Assembly (NCBI RefSeq): GCF_900112765.1
Contig: NZ_FOMZ01000003.1
Coordinates: 248,001 to 312,000, forward strand
Length of the DNA: 64,000 nt
Origin: Actinopolyspora alba
GTDB taxonomy: Bacteria > Actinomycetota > Actinomycetes > Mycobacteriales > Pseudonocardiaceae
Direction of reading: 5' to 3'
Shown here in pieces: positions 29,235 to 37,956 of the stretch. The notes beneath the pieces were generated by a model. It was not told where the DNA came from, searched no databases, and saw nothing but the letters and a program-made list of their open reading frames with translations. Within the stretch, counting starts at the first letter, position 1; every line of letters begins with the position of its first letter. The position numbers and the translations under genes were made by a program.

Positions 29235-32141
29235 ATGACGAGTTCGTCGAACCCCAACCGTGTGAACGCATCGGTCCGCGCGGGGCGTATCGACCGCACC
29301 CGCACGTTGAACGCCACCGTGGACGGACGTGAGGTCCGTGGCAGGGCCGGCGACACGTTGGCCTCGGCCATGCTGGCCCACGGCGACATCGAGGTGGCCC
29401 CCTCGATCCAGCTGGGACGTCCGAGGGGTGTGCTCAGTGCCGACTGCACCGAACCCAACGCGCTGGTCCAGCTGCTCGACGGCGACTGTCCGGAACCCAT
29501 GCTGCCCGCCACCGAGATCGAACTCCGGGAAGGGCTGCGTGCCGAGACACTGTCCGGCGTCGGGTGGTTGAGCCAACAGCGCGACACCGCCGGTTACGAC
29601 AAGAAGTTCGTGCACACCGACGTCGTCGTGGTGGGAGCCGGTCCCGCCGGGATAGCGGCGAGCCTGACGGCCGCGCGAGGTGGCGCTCGGGTGATCCTCG
29701 TCGACCAGCACCGCGAGCTCGGCGGCATGCTGCTGGACGGCCAGGCCGACATCGCCGGACATCCGGCGACCGAATGGATCGGGCGTGCCGCGCGCGAACT
29801 CGCGGAGAACGAACAGGTCCGGGTGCTGACCCGCTCCTCGGCACTCGGGTACTACGACCACAACTACCTGCTCGTGGCCGAAAGTCGTACGGACCACATG
29901 GCCGCCCCGCCGCCCTCGATGAGCCGGCAGCGACTCTGGCACGTCAGGGCGAAGCAGGTGGTGCTCGCCACCGGAGCGCACGAACGCCCCGTGGTGTTCG
30001 CCGACAACGACCGCCCCGGCGTGATGCTGGCCTCGGCGGTCCGGTCCTATCTCAACCGCTACGCCGTGCTGCCCGGCCGTGAGGCCGTCGTCTTCACCAC
30101 TTCGGACAGCGCGTACAGCACCGCGCTCGACCTGCTCGGCGCGGGAGCCCGTGTTCCGGCCATCGTGGACACCCGGCCCGAGCCGTCCGCACGGTTGGTC
30201 GAACAGGTCCGTGCCGCCGGTGCCCACGTGGTGACCTCGGCGGCGGTGGTCGCCACCACCGGGCAGCACCGCATATCCGGTGTGCGGGTGCGTGGGCTCG
30301 ACGCCGACGGTTCGCTCACGGGCTGGAGCAGCGAGTTCTCCTGCGAGCTGTTGGCGGTCAGCGGTGGCTGGAATCCGGCGGTTCAGCTGTTCGCCCAGAG
30401 CGGGGGAGCGGTGCGTTGGGACCCCGTGGTGGCCGGCTTCGTGCCGCGGCTGGCCGGTGGGAGTTCCGCGAAAGTGGTGGGCTCGGCACGAGGGACCTAT
30501 GATCTCGCGGGATGTCTCGCGCAGGGATTCGCGGCCGGGGCGGAAGCCGCCACGCTCAGCGGGTTCCGCACCGCCCCGCCTCCCGTGCCGCAGGTCGACG
30601 GCGACCGCCAGGGCAGCAGGCCGCGGCCGATATGGCTGGTTCCCGACGAATCGCGCCCTCCAGAGCGGTGCACCGAGCACTTCGTGGACCTGCAACGCGA
30701 CGCCACGGTGGCCGACATGTACCGCGCCACCGAGACCGGGATGCGTTCGGTGCAGCACGTCAAGCGCTACACCACCATCTCGACCGGCCTGGACCAGGGG
30801 AAGGGGTCCGGTGTCAACGCGGTCGGGGTCCTGGCGGAGATTCTCTCGGCGAACTCCCCCGGTGAGGTGGGAACCACCACCTTCCGCCCGCCCTACACGC
30901 CGGTGCCGCTCGCGCTGTTCGCCGGACGCACCAGGGGGGAACTCTACGATCCGGTGCGCACCACACCGATGCACCGTCAGCACGTCGAGGCGGGCGCGGT
31001 CTTCGAGGACGTGGGCCAGTGGAAACGTGCCCGCTACTACCCGCGCGGTGACGAGGACATGCACGCGGCCGTGCTGCGCGAATGCGCGGCCGCACGTACC
31101 GGAGTGGCCGTCCAGGACGTCAGCACGCTCGGGCGCATCGAGATCGTGGGGCCGGACGCGCCGGTGTTCCTCGACCGGATCTACACCAACGGGTTCGCGA
31201 AGCTGGCGGTCGGCAAGGCCCGGTACGGGATGATGTGCGGTGCGGACGGGATGGTGCTCGACGACGGCGTCTCGATGCGGTTGGCCGAGGACCGCTACCT
31301 GATGAGCACCACCACCGGTGGTGCGGCGAAGGTGCTGGACTGGCTCGAGGAGTGGTTGCAGACCGAGTGGCCCGAACTGGACGTCTACTGCACCTCGGTC
31401 ACCGAGCAGTGGGCTGCGGTCGCGGTGGTCGGCCCGGACTCCCGCACGGTAGTGGGCCGGCTCGCCCCCGACCTCGACGTGTCGGCCGACTCCTTCGGGT
31501 TCATGCGGTTCCACGAGACGGTGCTCACCGGTGGGATTCCCGCCAGGATCTCCCGGGTCTCGTTCTCGGGGGAGCTCGCCTTCGAGGTCAACGTCCCCCG
31601 CTGGTACGGACAGGCGCTGTGGGAAGCCACCGTGACGGCCGGAGCCGATCTGAGCATCACCCCCTACGGAACCGAGACGATGCACGTGCTGCGCGCCGAG
31701 AAGGGGTTCGTGATCGTCGGGCAGGACACCGACGGAACGGTCACCCCGGTGGACCTGGGGATGGACTGGGCCGTCTCCAAGCAGAAGGACTTCATCGGCA
31801 AGCGTTCGCTGAGCCGTCCCGATCTGGTGCGTGAGGACCGCAAACAGCTGGTCGGACTGTTGCCCACCGACACCACGACACTGCTGCCGGAGGGATCCCA
31901 CCTGGTCGAGCCCGACGTGTCGAGGCAGCCGCCCGTGCCGATGCTGGGACACGTCACCTCGAGCTACCACAGTGCCGCTCTCGAACGAACCTTCGCGCTC
32001 GGTCTGATCAGCCGGGGACAGCAACGCCTCGGAGACGTGGTGTGCGTTCCGCTCGACGGTCGTGACGTCGAGGTGGAGATCACCAGCCCCGTGTTCTACG
32101 ACCCGGAAGGAGTCCGACGTGACGGTCCCGCAAAAGGTTGA
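29235..32141 (+). CDS. soxA: Sarcosine oxidase alpha subunit
   Basis: 968 residues, the normal size. An N-terminal 2Fe-2S-ferredoxin-like fold (TLNATVDGREVRGRAGDTLASAML) is followed by an NAD-binding domain (TDVVVVGAGPAGIAASLTAARGG), then the disulfide-oxidoreductase-like region (LATGAHERPVVFADNDRPGVM). The C-terminal half is a GcvT-like folate domain (VAVQDVSTLGRIEIVGPDAP, LRAEKGFVIVGQDTDGT) that traps the methyl carbon as 5,10-methylene-THF. It thus shares the THF pool with the opposite-strand operon. Confidence 0.94.
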   Translation: MTSSSNPNRVNASVRAGRIDRTRTLNATVDGREVRGRAGDTLASAMLAHGDIEVAPSIQLGRPRGVLSADCTEPNALVQLLDGDCPEPMLPATEIELREGLRAETLSGVGWLSQQRDTAGYDKKFVHTDVVVVGAGPAGIAASLTAARGGARVILVDQHRELGGMLLDGQADIAGHPATEWIGRAARELAENEQVRVLTRSSALGYYDHNYLLVAESRTDHMAAPPPSMSRQRLWHVRAKQVVLATGAHERPVVFADNDRPGVMLASAVRSYLNRYAVLPGREAVVFTTSDSAYSTALDLLGAGARVPAIVDTRPEPSARLVEQVRAAGAHVVTSAAVVATTGQHRISGVRVRGLDADGSLTGWSSEFSCELLAVSGGWNPAVQLFAQSGGAVRWDPVVAGFVPRLAGGSSAKVVGSARGTYDLAGCLAQGFAAGAEAATLSGFRTAPPPVPQVDGDRQGSRPRPIWLVPDESRPPERCTEHFVDLQRDATVADMYRATETGMRSVQHVKRYTTISTGLDQGKGSGVNAVGVLAEILSANSPGEVGTTTFRPPYTPVPLALFAGRTRGELYDPVRTTPMHRQHVEAGAVFEDVGQWKRARYYPRGDEDMHAAVLRECAAARTGVAVQDVSTLGRIEIVGPDAPVFLDRIYTNGFAKLAVGKARYGMMCGADGMVLDDGVSMRLAEDRYLMSTTTGGAAKVLDWLEEWLQTEWPELDVYCTSVTEQWAAVAVVGPDSRTVVGRLAPDLDVSADSFGFMRFHETVLTGGIPARISRVSFSGELAFEVNVPRWYGQALWEATVTAGADLSITPYGTETMHVLRAEKGFVIVGQDTDGTVTPVDLGMDWAVSKQKDFIGKRSLSRPDLVREDRKQLVGLLPTDTTTLLPEGSHLVEPDVSRQPPVPMLGHVTSSYHSAALERTFALGLISRGQQRLGDVVCVPLDGRDVEVEITSPVFYDPEGVRRDGPAKG

Positions 32142-32754
32142 ATCCGAAACCGCCACGACCGATGTCGCCACGGCGCAGCGGCACAGTCCGCTGGAACACC
32201 GTGCCGCCGAGTTCGAACGTCGCAGCGCGTCCGGTGCTCGCGGAGTTCGGTTGCGCGAGGAACCGTTCCTCACGCAGCTCGACCTCCGGACCCCACCGGG
32301 CGGTTCCTCCGCGGCTTCGGTGGCCGAGGCCTTGGGGCTCCCACTGCCCGCTGCCAACAGGGCCACCGGTGACGAGCACGACGCGGTGCTTTGGTTGGGG
32401 CCCGACGAGTCGTTGATCGTGGCACCGGACGGGCGTGCCGAAAGTCTGCTGCGTACCGTCCGGGAAGCACAGCGGGGCGGTTCCGGCTCCGTGGTGGACG
32501 TCTCTGCCAATCGCACCACACTGCGTCTTTCCGGGCCGATGGCCCGTGAGGTGCTGGAGAAACTGTGCTCGGTCGATCTGCATCCCCGTGCGTTCGGGCC
32601 CGGTGACTGCGTACAGACCCTGCTGGGACGGGTCGTCGTGGTGCTGTGGCAGCTGGACCGCGAACCCGGCTACCGCGTCATGGTCCGCTGTTCCTTCGCC
32701 GAGTACCTCGCGGACCTGCTGTTGGACGCCATGGCCGAGTTTCTCGACGGTTGA
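32119..32754 (+). CDS. soxG: Sarcosine oxidase gamma subunit
   Basis: 211 residues from a GTG with GGAAGGAG upstream; this start lies inside the soxA end (23-bp overlap). Segments LWLGPDESLIVAP, VVDVSANRTTLRLSGPMAREVLEKLCSVDL and GDCVQTLLGRVVVVLWQL match the SoxG/GcvT-like subunit. The N-terminal 30 residues are poorly conserved. Last gene of the operon. Confidence 0.9.
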   Translation: MTVPQKVESETATTDVATAQRHSPLEHRAAEFERRSASGARGVRLREEPFLTQLDLRTPPGGSSAASVAEALGLPLPAANRATGDEHDAVLWLGPDESLIVAPDGRAESLLRTVREAQRGGSGSVVDVSANRTTLRLSGPMAREVLEKLCSVDLHPRAFGPGDCVQTLLGRVVVVLWQLDREPGYRVMVRCSFAEYLADLLLDAMAEFLDG

Positions 32755-32974
32755 CGGCAGTGACCCGGAGTGTTCACGTCCCGCCGATTTCGCCGATTCC
32801 AATAGCTCTCGGTAGTCGTCCGGACACTTCGCGGGCTTCCCGGCTGTTACGGTCTGCGATACTGTGAACACGAGGTAGGGCCGATTCCGAGGTGGAAGCG
32901 GGTCCGGCCGCATGGTGGTGTCGCAGCCGGTGAACTCGCCGGTGCCGCCGGGTTCGCCACAGGGCGAGCGCTAT

Positions 32975-32991
32975 GTTGCGTATGACGGAAC
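32975..32991. promoter_or_regulatory. Candidate IclR operator upstream of the IclR gene
   Basis: GTTGCGTATGACGGAAC is a near-perfect dyad (six of seven arm positions pair) about 100 bp before the GTG at 33090. It has the form GTTnCGTnnnACGnAAC common for IclR proteins. The rest of the gap 32755-33089 shows no gene. Confidence 0.5.
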
Positions 32992-33089
32992 CGCGCGCGG
33001 TTTGTCGGGCGACTGCCGGGAAAGTCGGGCGGTGGACCGACGAGGACGGTTGGTTCCGGCAATTGTCCCCGGACGGATACGGTTGAGTC

Positions 33090-33881
33090 GTGAGTGAATC
33101 AGCGGACACACGAGGCAGGGGATCGGGGGCGTTGGTCCAGTCGGTGGACCGTGCCGTGACGATCCTGGAGCTCGTGGCACGCAACGGCGAGGTTGGCATA
33201 ACCGAGATCGCCGGGGAACTGGGCGTGCACAAGTCCACCGCGTCGAGGCTGGTCAGTGTGTTGGAAACACGCGGCCTGGTGGAACAGCTCAAGGACAGGG
33301 GAAAGTACGTCATCGGCTTCGGAGTGGTCCGGCTCGCCGGAGCCGCCACCGAGCGGATGGACCTGCCACGCCTCGGCGCACCGTACTGCGACTCGCTCGC
33401 CGCCGAGCTGGGTGAGACCGTCAACATCGCCATCCGGGATCACGACGTGGCGATCAACATCAGCCAGGCGCGCGGCACGGCCTCCGTCACCGCGCACAAC
33501 TGGGTGGGGCAGCGGACACCGCTGCATGCCACTTCGAGCGGCAAGGTGCTGTTCGCGCACGCCCCGAACGAGGATCGCGAGGATCTGCTCGGTGAGGAAC
33601 TGCAGCGCTACACGGCGCGAACCATCACCGATTCCGAGGAGCTCCGCAAGGAGTTCCAGGCCATCGAACGCGATGGTTACGCGACCAGTTACGAGGAGCT
33701 GGAACTGGGGCTGAACGCGGCGGCGGTCGCCGTGTACAACCACAACGGCGGTGTCATCGCCGCGCTGAGTGCTTCCGGGCCGTCCTACCGCTTCTCCCGC
33801 AGAAGGATGCGTGAGCTCGTCGACGCGATGACGGTGGCTTCCAAGGAGCTCTCGGCCCAGCTCGGGTATCTCGAAACCTGA
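33090..33881 (+). CDS. IclR-family regulator downstream of soxBDAG
   Basis: 263 residues, GTG start. Winged helix (SVDRAVTILELVARNGEVGITEIAGELGVHKSTASRLVSVLETRGLV) followed by the IclR effector domain (ETVNIAIRDHDVAINISQ, PLHATSSGKVLFAH, RDGYATSYEELELGLNAAAVAV). Same strand as sox but 335 bp away, with its own dyad upstream. The shared dyad form in front of the dimethylglycine oxidase gene suggests it controls glycine-betaine-type catabolism. Confidence 0.88.
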   Translation: MSESADTRGRGSGALVQSVDRAVTILELVARNGEVGITEIAGELGVHKSTASRLVSVLETRGLVEQLKDRGKYVIGFGVVRLAGAATERMDLPRLGAPYCDSLAAELGETVNIAIRDHDVAINISQARGTASVTAHNWVGQRTPLHATSSGKVLFAHAPNEDREDLLGEELQRYTARTITDSEELRKEFQAIERDGYATSYEELELGLNAAAVAVYNHNGGVIAALSASGPSYRFSRRRMRELVDAMTVASKELSAQLGYLET

Positions 33882-33924
33882 TCACTCCGCACCGGGCCGA
33901 CTCGATCCGCGTGCGACCCACCCG

Positions 33925-33949
33925 GCGCCCCGCGCTTCTCCCGGGGTGC
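33925..33949. terminator. Terminator between convergent IclR and universal stress genes
   Basis: GCGCCCCG and CGGGGTGC form an 8-bp stem with one G-U pair and a 9-nt loop, in the 110-bp gap between the two stops. Confidence 0.55.
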
Positions 33950-33991
33950 TGTGGTGCGGCCGGTGCCGCGCCCGGGGAGCGATCATCCGGT

Positions 33992-34828
33992 TTACGTGCC
34001 GGACGGCGATCGTAGCGGCACCACCGCCACCGGGCGGTTCGCGTGGCGGCTCAGTCCGATGATCGTGGAGCCCTGGCCGTTTCGGGCGAGGTTTCCGTCG
34101 TCCCCGCGGCCCACGATCAGCAGCGCGGCGTTCTCACCGGTCCTCGTGAGTACCGGAACCGGTTGACCGATCCGCACGCTTCGGCTGACTCGTACTTCCG
34201 GGTACTTCTCGGCCCAGCCGTCCGAGCGTTCGGCCAGCGATCGCTCCAGTGCCTGTCGCGGGCTCTCCCCGTCGCGCGGAAAGAGCGGTGTTCGCGAGGA
34301 ATCCCCGTTGTCGGACTCGTGCCAGGACCGCACGATTTCGAGTCGCGGATCGTCGCGTGCGGTCGCCGCCTCGAAGGCGTACTGCAGCAGGGGAGCGTTG
34401 TCAGCGGCCTCGTCGACCCCGACCACAACGGGACCGTTCCACGAACCGCTCGCGCCGTTGGTCAGCACCACGGGACAGTGCGCTCGCCCGGCCACGGCGG
34501 CGCTTACCGAGCCGAGCGGATTTCCACCGAGCCCGCCGAGCACGAGTTCGCGCGCGTTGCGGGACTCCCGGATCAGACATTCCACCGGATGCCCCAGCGA
34601 CACCCTGGTAACCACGCACAGTTCCGGTCGCAGTGTCCGGCAGCGCGCCGCCACTTCCTCGACCGTGCGGGCCGCGTAGTACTGGAGTGCCTCGTCCTCG
34701 TCGACCATCACCAGACACAGTGCGGAATCGGTGCGGACGCATTCCTCGGATGCCCACAGCGCCGCTTGCAGCGCGGTTGTCGATCCGTCGACGCCTACCA
34801 CGATGTGTTGTTGGTCCGGTGACAACAT
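33992..34828 (-). CDS. Tandem-domain universal stress protein
   Basis: 278 residues from the ATG at 34828. Two UspA domains in tandem: HIVVGVDGSTTALQAALWA to VLTNG (about 1-140) and GPVVVGVDEAADNAPLLQYAFEAA to VAVVPLRS (about 145-275). The ATP-binding pattern G-2x-G-9x-G-[ST] is visible in domain 2 as VGRGDDGNLARNGQGST, and is weaker in domain 1 (LGGLGGNPLGSVSAAVAGRAHCPVVL). Monocistronic. Role in dormancy or stress is family knowledge only. Confidence 0.88.
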   Translation of the reverse strand: MLSPDQQHIVVGVDGSTTALQAALWASEECVRTDSALCLVMVDEDEALQYYAARTVEEVAARCRTLRPELCVVTRVSLGHPVECLIRESRNARELVLGGLGGNPLGSVSAAVAGRAHCPVVLTNGASGSWNGPVVVGVDEAADNAPLLQYAFEAATARDDPRLEIVRSWHESDNGDSSRTPLFPRDGESPRQALERSLAERSDGWAEKYPEVRVSRSVRIGQPVPVLTRTGENAALLIVGRGDDGNLARNGQGSTIIGLSRHANRPVAVVPLRSPSGT

Positions 34829-34961
34829 TTTCTCGCTCCGCTCGTGACGAACCGATCTCCCCACGGAGAGGGGAGGAATGCTTACCGGTCAGACTGTTGT
34901 CACCCCGAGGGGAGCGGCAAGGGCCGAACGTCACCGGAACCGGTCGCCGACGGCGATCCGG

Positions 34962-36164
34962 CTACTGACCCCGCTGCGACCGGTGTCGCTCCAGTTCGTC
35001 CCCGGTGATCACCGTGGTGTTCTGCTCGGAGTTCTCCGGTTCACCACCGCCACCCGCGTACTCCGCTCGGATCTCGGCGGCCTCCCGCGACATCTCGTGC
35101 GCGTCGAGCACATCAGCCAGTCGACGTGCGAAGAGCGGTCGCTGTTCGTCGTCCTCGTGATGGCTCGCCTCGATCATGTGTTTGGCGAACAGCACACGAA
35201 TGCTCGCGGGGTCCTGTCGTTCGTCGATTCCCGAGATCTCCGGCGGTGCCGTTTCCCCGTCCGACGCGAAGGCCTGGCGCGCGAACCCGGTGCCGTTGAC
35301 AGCGGTGTCCGAGGCGAAGAAACCGGTGGCGGGCACCCACTGCGCCGGTGCCGCACCGTGCCGCGCGGCCTCCTCCGGGCTGTGGGCCAGCGCCGAGAGC
35401 TGGGACAGTGTGTCTACCAACCCCACCGCCTCCTCCAGCCGTTGCCTGGACACGTCCTCCTGCGCGAGCCACCACACCACCGCGTTGGCGGTGTCCTTGA
35501 GCGCGTCGTTGGTCAGGTACTCGCGGAAACCGCGTTCCCCGTCGCGCCTGCGCTGCCGTATTTCCTCGTCCTTGGCGATATCGCCGAGTGCGCGCAGCCG
35601 CTGTTCGTCGGTATCCCGCAACGTCAGCGACACGTCCTGCGCCCAAGCCCCCAGGTGCCCGGCCGGATCCTGTCGCATCGTCCCCAGCGCGTCCCGCAGC
35701 CGATGAGTGGTGATCCCGTGATCCAGCGCGCCGGTCTCCGCGGTCACCGCGCAGGCACGTCGATAGACCGCGTCCACCGCGATGGCCTGCTGTCGTTCCG
35801 GGGAGGGGCCCGCTGCTCCGGGAGCCGGAATCCAGTGCACCGTGGCCGACAACAGCAGCCGGTACTCCGGATGCTGCGTGGGCACCCACAGGCCCTCGAC
35901 CTGGTGCGAAGGATGGGTGGAGGGTGTCTGCTCGGGTTGTTGCTGCTGCCGCTGTTCCTGTTGTTGCCGCATCTCCTCGCGGATGCGTTGTTCCTCGCGC
36001 TGCCTGCTGATCCGTCTGCCCAGCGGCTGTGGGGCCGCCGCCAGCGCCAGCGCCAGCGGCAGCCACAGCCATGCCGGCCACCCCGCGGCCAGCCCCAGCA
36101 CCAACGGGACGATCGCGGCCACGACACCGAGCGCGCCGAGCAGTGCCTTTTCCTCACCGGTCAT
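34962..36164 (-). CDS. Unknown membrane-anchored protein with Gln-rich coiled segment
   Basis: 400 residues from the ATG at 36164, which has a GAGGGGGG site. Two closely spaced hydrophobic helices (about 8-40) form a hairpin anchor, followed by GRRISRQREEQRIREEMRQQ and a Gln-rich run to about residue 80 with likely coiled-coil character. The remaining 300 residues are soluble, helical and acidic; they include HSPEEAARHG, a VPATGFFASDTAVNG stretch and a hydrophilic tail. I do not recognise a family. The flanking stress protein offers no functional hint. Start at 36260 is possible but its extra residues are basic and low-complexity. Confidence 0.75.
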   Translation of the reverse strand: MTGEEKALLGALGVVAAIVPLVLGLAAGWPAWLWLPLALALAAAPQPLGRRISRQREEQRIREEMRQQQEQRQQQQPEQTPSTHPSHQVEGLWVPTQHPEYRLLLSATVHWIPAPGAAGPSPERQQAIAVDAVYRRACAVTAETGALDHGITTHRLRDALGTMRQDPAGHLGAWAQDVSLTLRDTDEQRLRALGDIAKDEEIRQRRRDGERGFREYLTNDALKDTANAVVWWLAQEDVSRQRLEEAVGLVDTLSQLSALAHSPEEAARHGAAPAQWVPATGFFASDTAVNGTGFARQAFASDGETAPPEISGIDERQDPASIRVLFAKHMIEASHHEDDEQRPLFARRLADVLDAHEMSREAAEIRAEYAGGGGEPENSEQNTTVITGDELERHRSQRGQ

Positions 36165-36514
36165 CACCGAGCCCCCTCGCCGAGGTCGACTGCGCCGATA
36201 CGGGCGCGCGAGCTCCGGTGTCGCCGGTGACCGGCGTCGTGCCGCCGCCGCGGAGTCCATTACTCGGGCGGTTACGGTGGTCGTCGGTGCCGACCGGCTG
36301 GCCGGATCGCGCGCTCACGTCCGTGCCTACCGGTTGCACCCGGCATCGAGGTACCGCCGTTGATCGAGTTCGCTCGAATGGAGCATCCGCGCGATGGCGG
36401 GATCGTTCCCGCGGCATCCGGTGGGAAGCGTCCCGGAGGGCCGATGGATTCGTGACGACGGTTCGCCGCGCACCGGCACGCACCGGGGTTCGCCGCTCCG
36501 CGGGAGTCTCCGGT
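36165..36514. other. Intergenic region with one palindrome
   Basis: No gene recognised in 350 bp. CGCCGGTGACCGGCG (36222-36236) is a perfect 7+1+7 palindrome, 58 bp upstream of the membrane protein start, and could be an operator for it. No promoter is clear. Confidence 0.4.
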
Positions 36515-37636
36515 TCAGTCGCCCCACACCTCACGGGCGGTTTCGACGATCAGCCGCAGTTTGGCCGCCTGCTGTTCGATGTCCAGCGCGTTGCCCTCCT
36601 CGGTCGAGGCGAATCCGCACTGCGGCGAGAGGCAGAGCTGATCGATGTCGATGTAGCGGGTGGCCTCCTCGATCCGCCGCTTCAGCGCGTCCTTGGACTC
36701 CAACTCGCCGCGTTTGGTGGTGACCAGTCCGAGTACGACCACTTTGTCGTCGGGGACGAAGCGAAGTGGGGCGAACCCTCCCGAACGTTCGTCGTCGAAC
36801 TCCAGGAAGAAGCCGTCCACGTCGAGCTCGTTGAACACCGCCTCGGCGACGAACTCGTAGCCGCCCTCGGCCACCCACGAGGAGCGGAAGTTGCCCCGGC
36901 ACATGTGCGTGGTCACCGCCATGTCGGCCGGACGAGCCGCGAGCGCCGCGTTCATCTGCTTGATGTTGCGCAGGTGTTGGTGCTCGGCGTCGTCGCCGCG
37001 CTCGGCCAGCTGGGCGCGTTGGGCCGGATCGTTGAGGTAGGCCAGACTGGTGTCGTCGAGCTGGAGGTACTTGCACCCCCTGGCGCCCATGGCCCGGATC
37101 TGGTCGGCGTAGGCGGCCGAGAGATCGTCCCAGAACCCCTCGATGTCCGGGTACACCTCCGGACTGATCGCCGCGGGGCCGCCCCGGTAGTGAACCATGC
37201 TCGGAGAGGGCATCGTCAGTTTGGGGGTGGCGGTGCTGACCTGACCGGCCAGGTAGGCGAAGTCCTCGCCGAAGATCGGTTCCCCGAGTCGGATCCTCCC
37301 GTCGATCCGGGTGGCCGAGGGAGCGAACTCGATGTCGCCCGCTTCGTTGTGGAACCGCACGGACATCGTGGAGTCGCTGGCGTTGATGCCGTCCAACTTG
37401 TAGATGAAGTCCATGTGCCACGTGGAGCGGCGGAACTCACCGTCGGTCGCGGTGGAAAGCCCGATGTCCTCCTGCATGGCCACCACCTCGCGCACCGCGC
37501 GGTCCTCGGTTTCGCGCAGTGCCTCGGCGGACAGCTCGCCCGCCGCGAACCTCTCGCGTGCCGAGTGCAGGTACGAGGGGCGCAGCAGGCTGCCCACGTG
37601 GTCGGCCCGGTAGGGCGGGAAAGAACGTCGCGTCAT
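36515..37636 (-). CDS. MetE-C-like (cobalamin-independent methionine synthase II) methyltransferase
   Basis: 373 residues, one (beta/alpha)8 barrel with no MetE N-terminal domain. YRADHVGSLLRP, ATDGEFRRSTWHMDF, KYLQLDDTSLAY, TTHMCRGNFRSSW and LCLSPQCGFAS are the conserved blocks; His and Cys in THMCRGN and the last Cys in SPQCGF are the zinc ligands. This stand-alone type moves methyl or alkyl groups between small thiols; the actual substrate is unknown. It is divergent from an IclR regulator with a perfect dyad between them. A methyl-donor link to the one-carbon block 10 kb away is only inference. Confidence 0.8.
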   Translation of the reverse strand: MTRRSFPPYRADHVGSLLRPSYLHSARERFAAGELSAEALRETEDRAVREVVAMQEDIGLSTATDGEFRRSTWHMDFIYKLDGINASDSTMSVRFHNEAGDIEFAPSATRIDGRIRLGEPIFGEDFAYLAGQVSTATPKLTMPSPSMVHYRGGPAAISPEVYPDIEGFWDDLSAAYADQIRAMGARGCKYLQLDDTSLAYLNDPAQRAQLAERGDDAEHQHLRNIKQMNAALAARPADMAVTTHMCRGNFRSSWVAEGGYEFVAEAVFNELDVDGFFLEFDDERSGGFAPLRFVPDDKVVVLGLVTTKRGELESKDALKRRIEEATRYIDIDQLCLSPQCGFASTEEGNALDIEQQAAKLRLIVETAREVWGD

Positions 37637-37753
37637 GACCGTGACAGTAGGGCACCTCTTGTGGAACTTGTTGGTTCAGAGGAGGGGAGAACTCGCTGCG
37701 CAGCTGTTCCGGCTTCGACGGAGGTGACGGCAGCCGGGATTGACCGGATTCCG

Positions 37754-37770
37754 TTTCCGTTGAACGGAAA
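37754..37770. promoter_or_regulatory. Perfect IclR-type operator
   Basis: TTTCCGTTGAACGGAAA is a perfect 8+1+8 palindrome of the usual IclR form. It lies in the 320-bp divergent region, 118 bp from the methyltransferase start and 187 bp before the IclR start. Nothing else is seen in the region. Confidence 0.75.
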
Positions 37771-37956
37771 ACCCGGTTTCGTGGCGCAGTGATCCGGATG
37801 ATCCTCGGAAGGATGTTCGATTCCGGGGCGCACGGTGATCCCCCGACGAAAGCCCCGGTGGGTTGACTCGGGGGCGGTGGTACCCAAGAGTCCGTGAGGG
37901 CGACGGTCTCGTCGCGCTCGAACCGAGTGCAGGGAGCCGACTACAGGGAGCGTGGT

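Noticed and set aside
28791-32519. 1242-codon minus-strand open frame
   Set aside because: Antisense to soxD, soxA and soxG, all with full family signatures; shadow frame of high-GC codon bias.
20206-32754. Glycine cleavage system
   Set aside because: Several GcvT-like domains occur, but they belong to sarcosine and dimethylglycine oxidases and a DmdA-like protein; no gcvH, gcvP or lipoyl-carrier gene is present.
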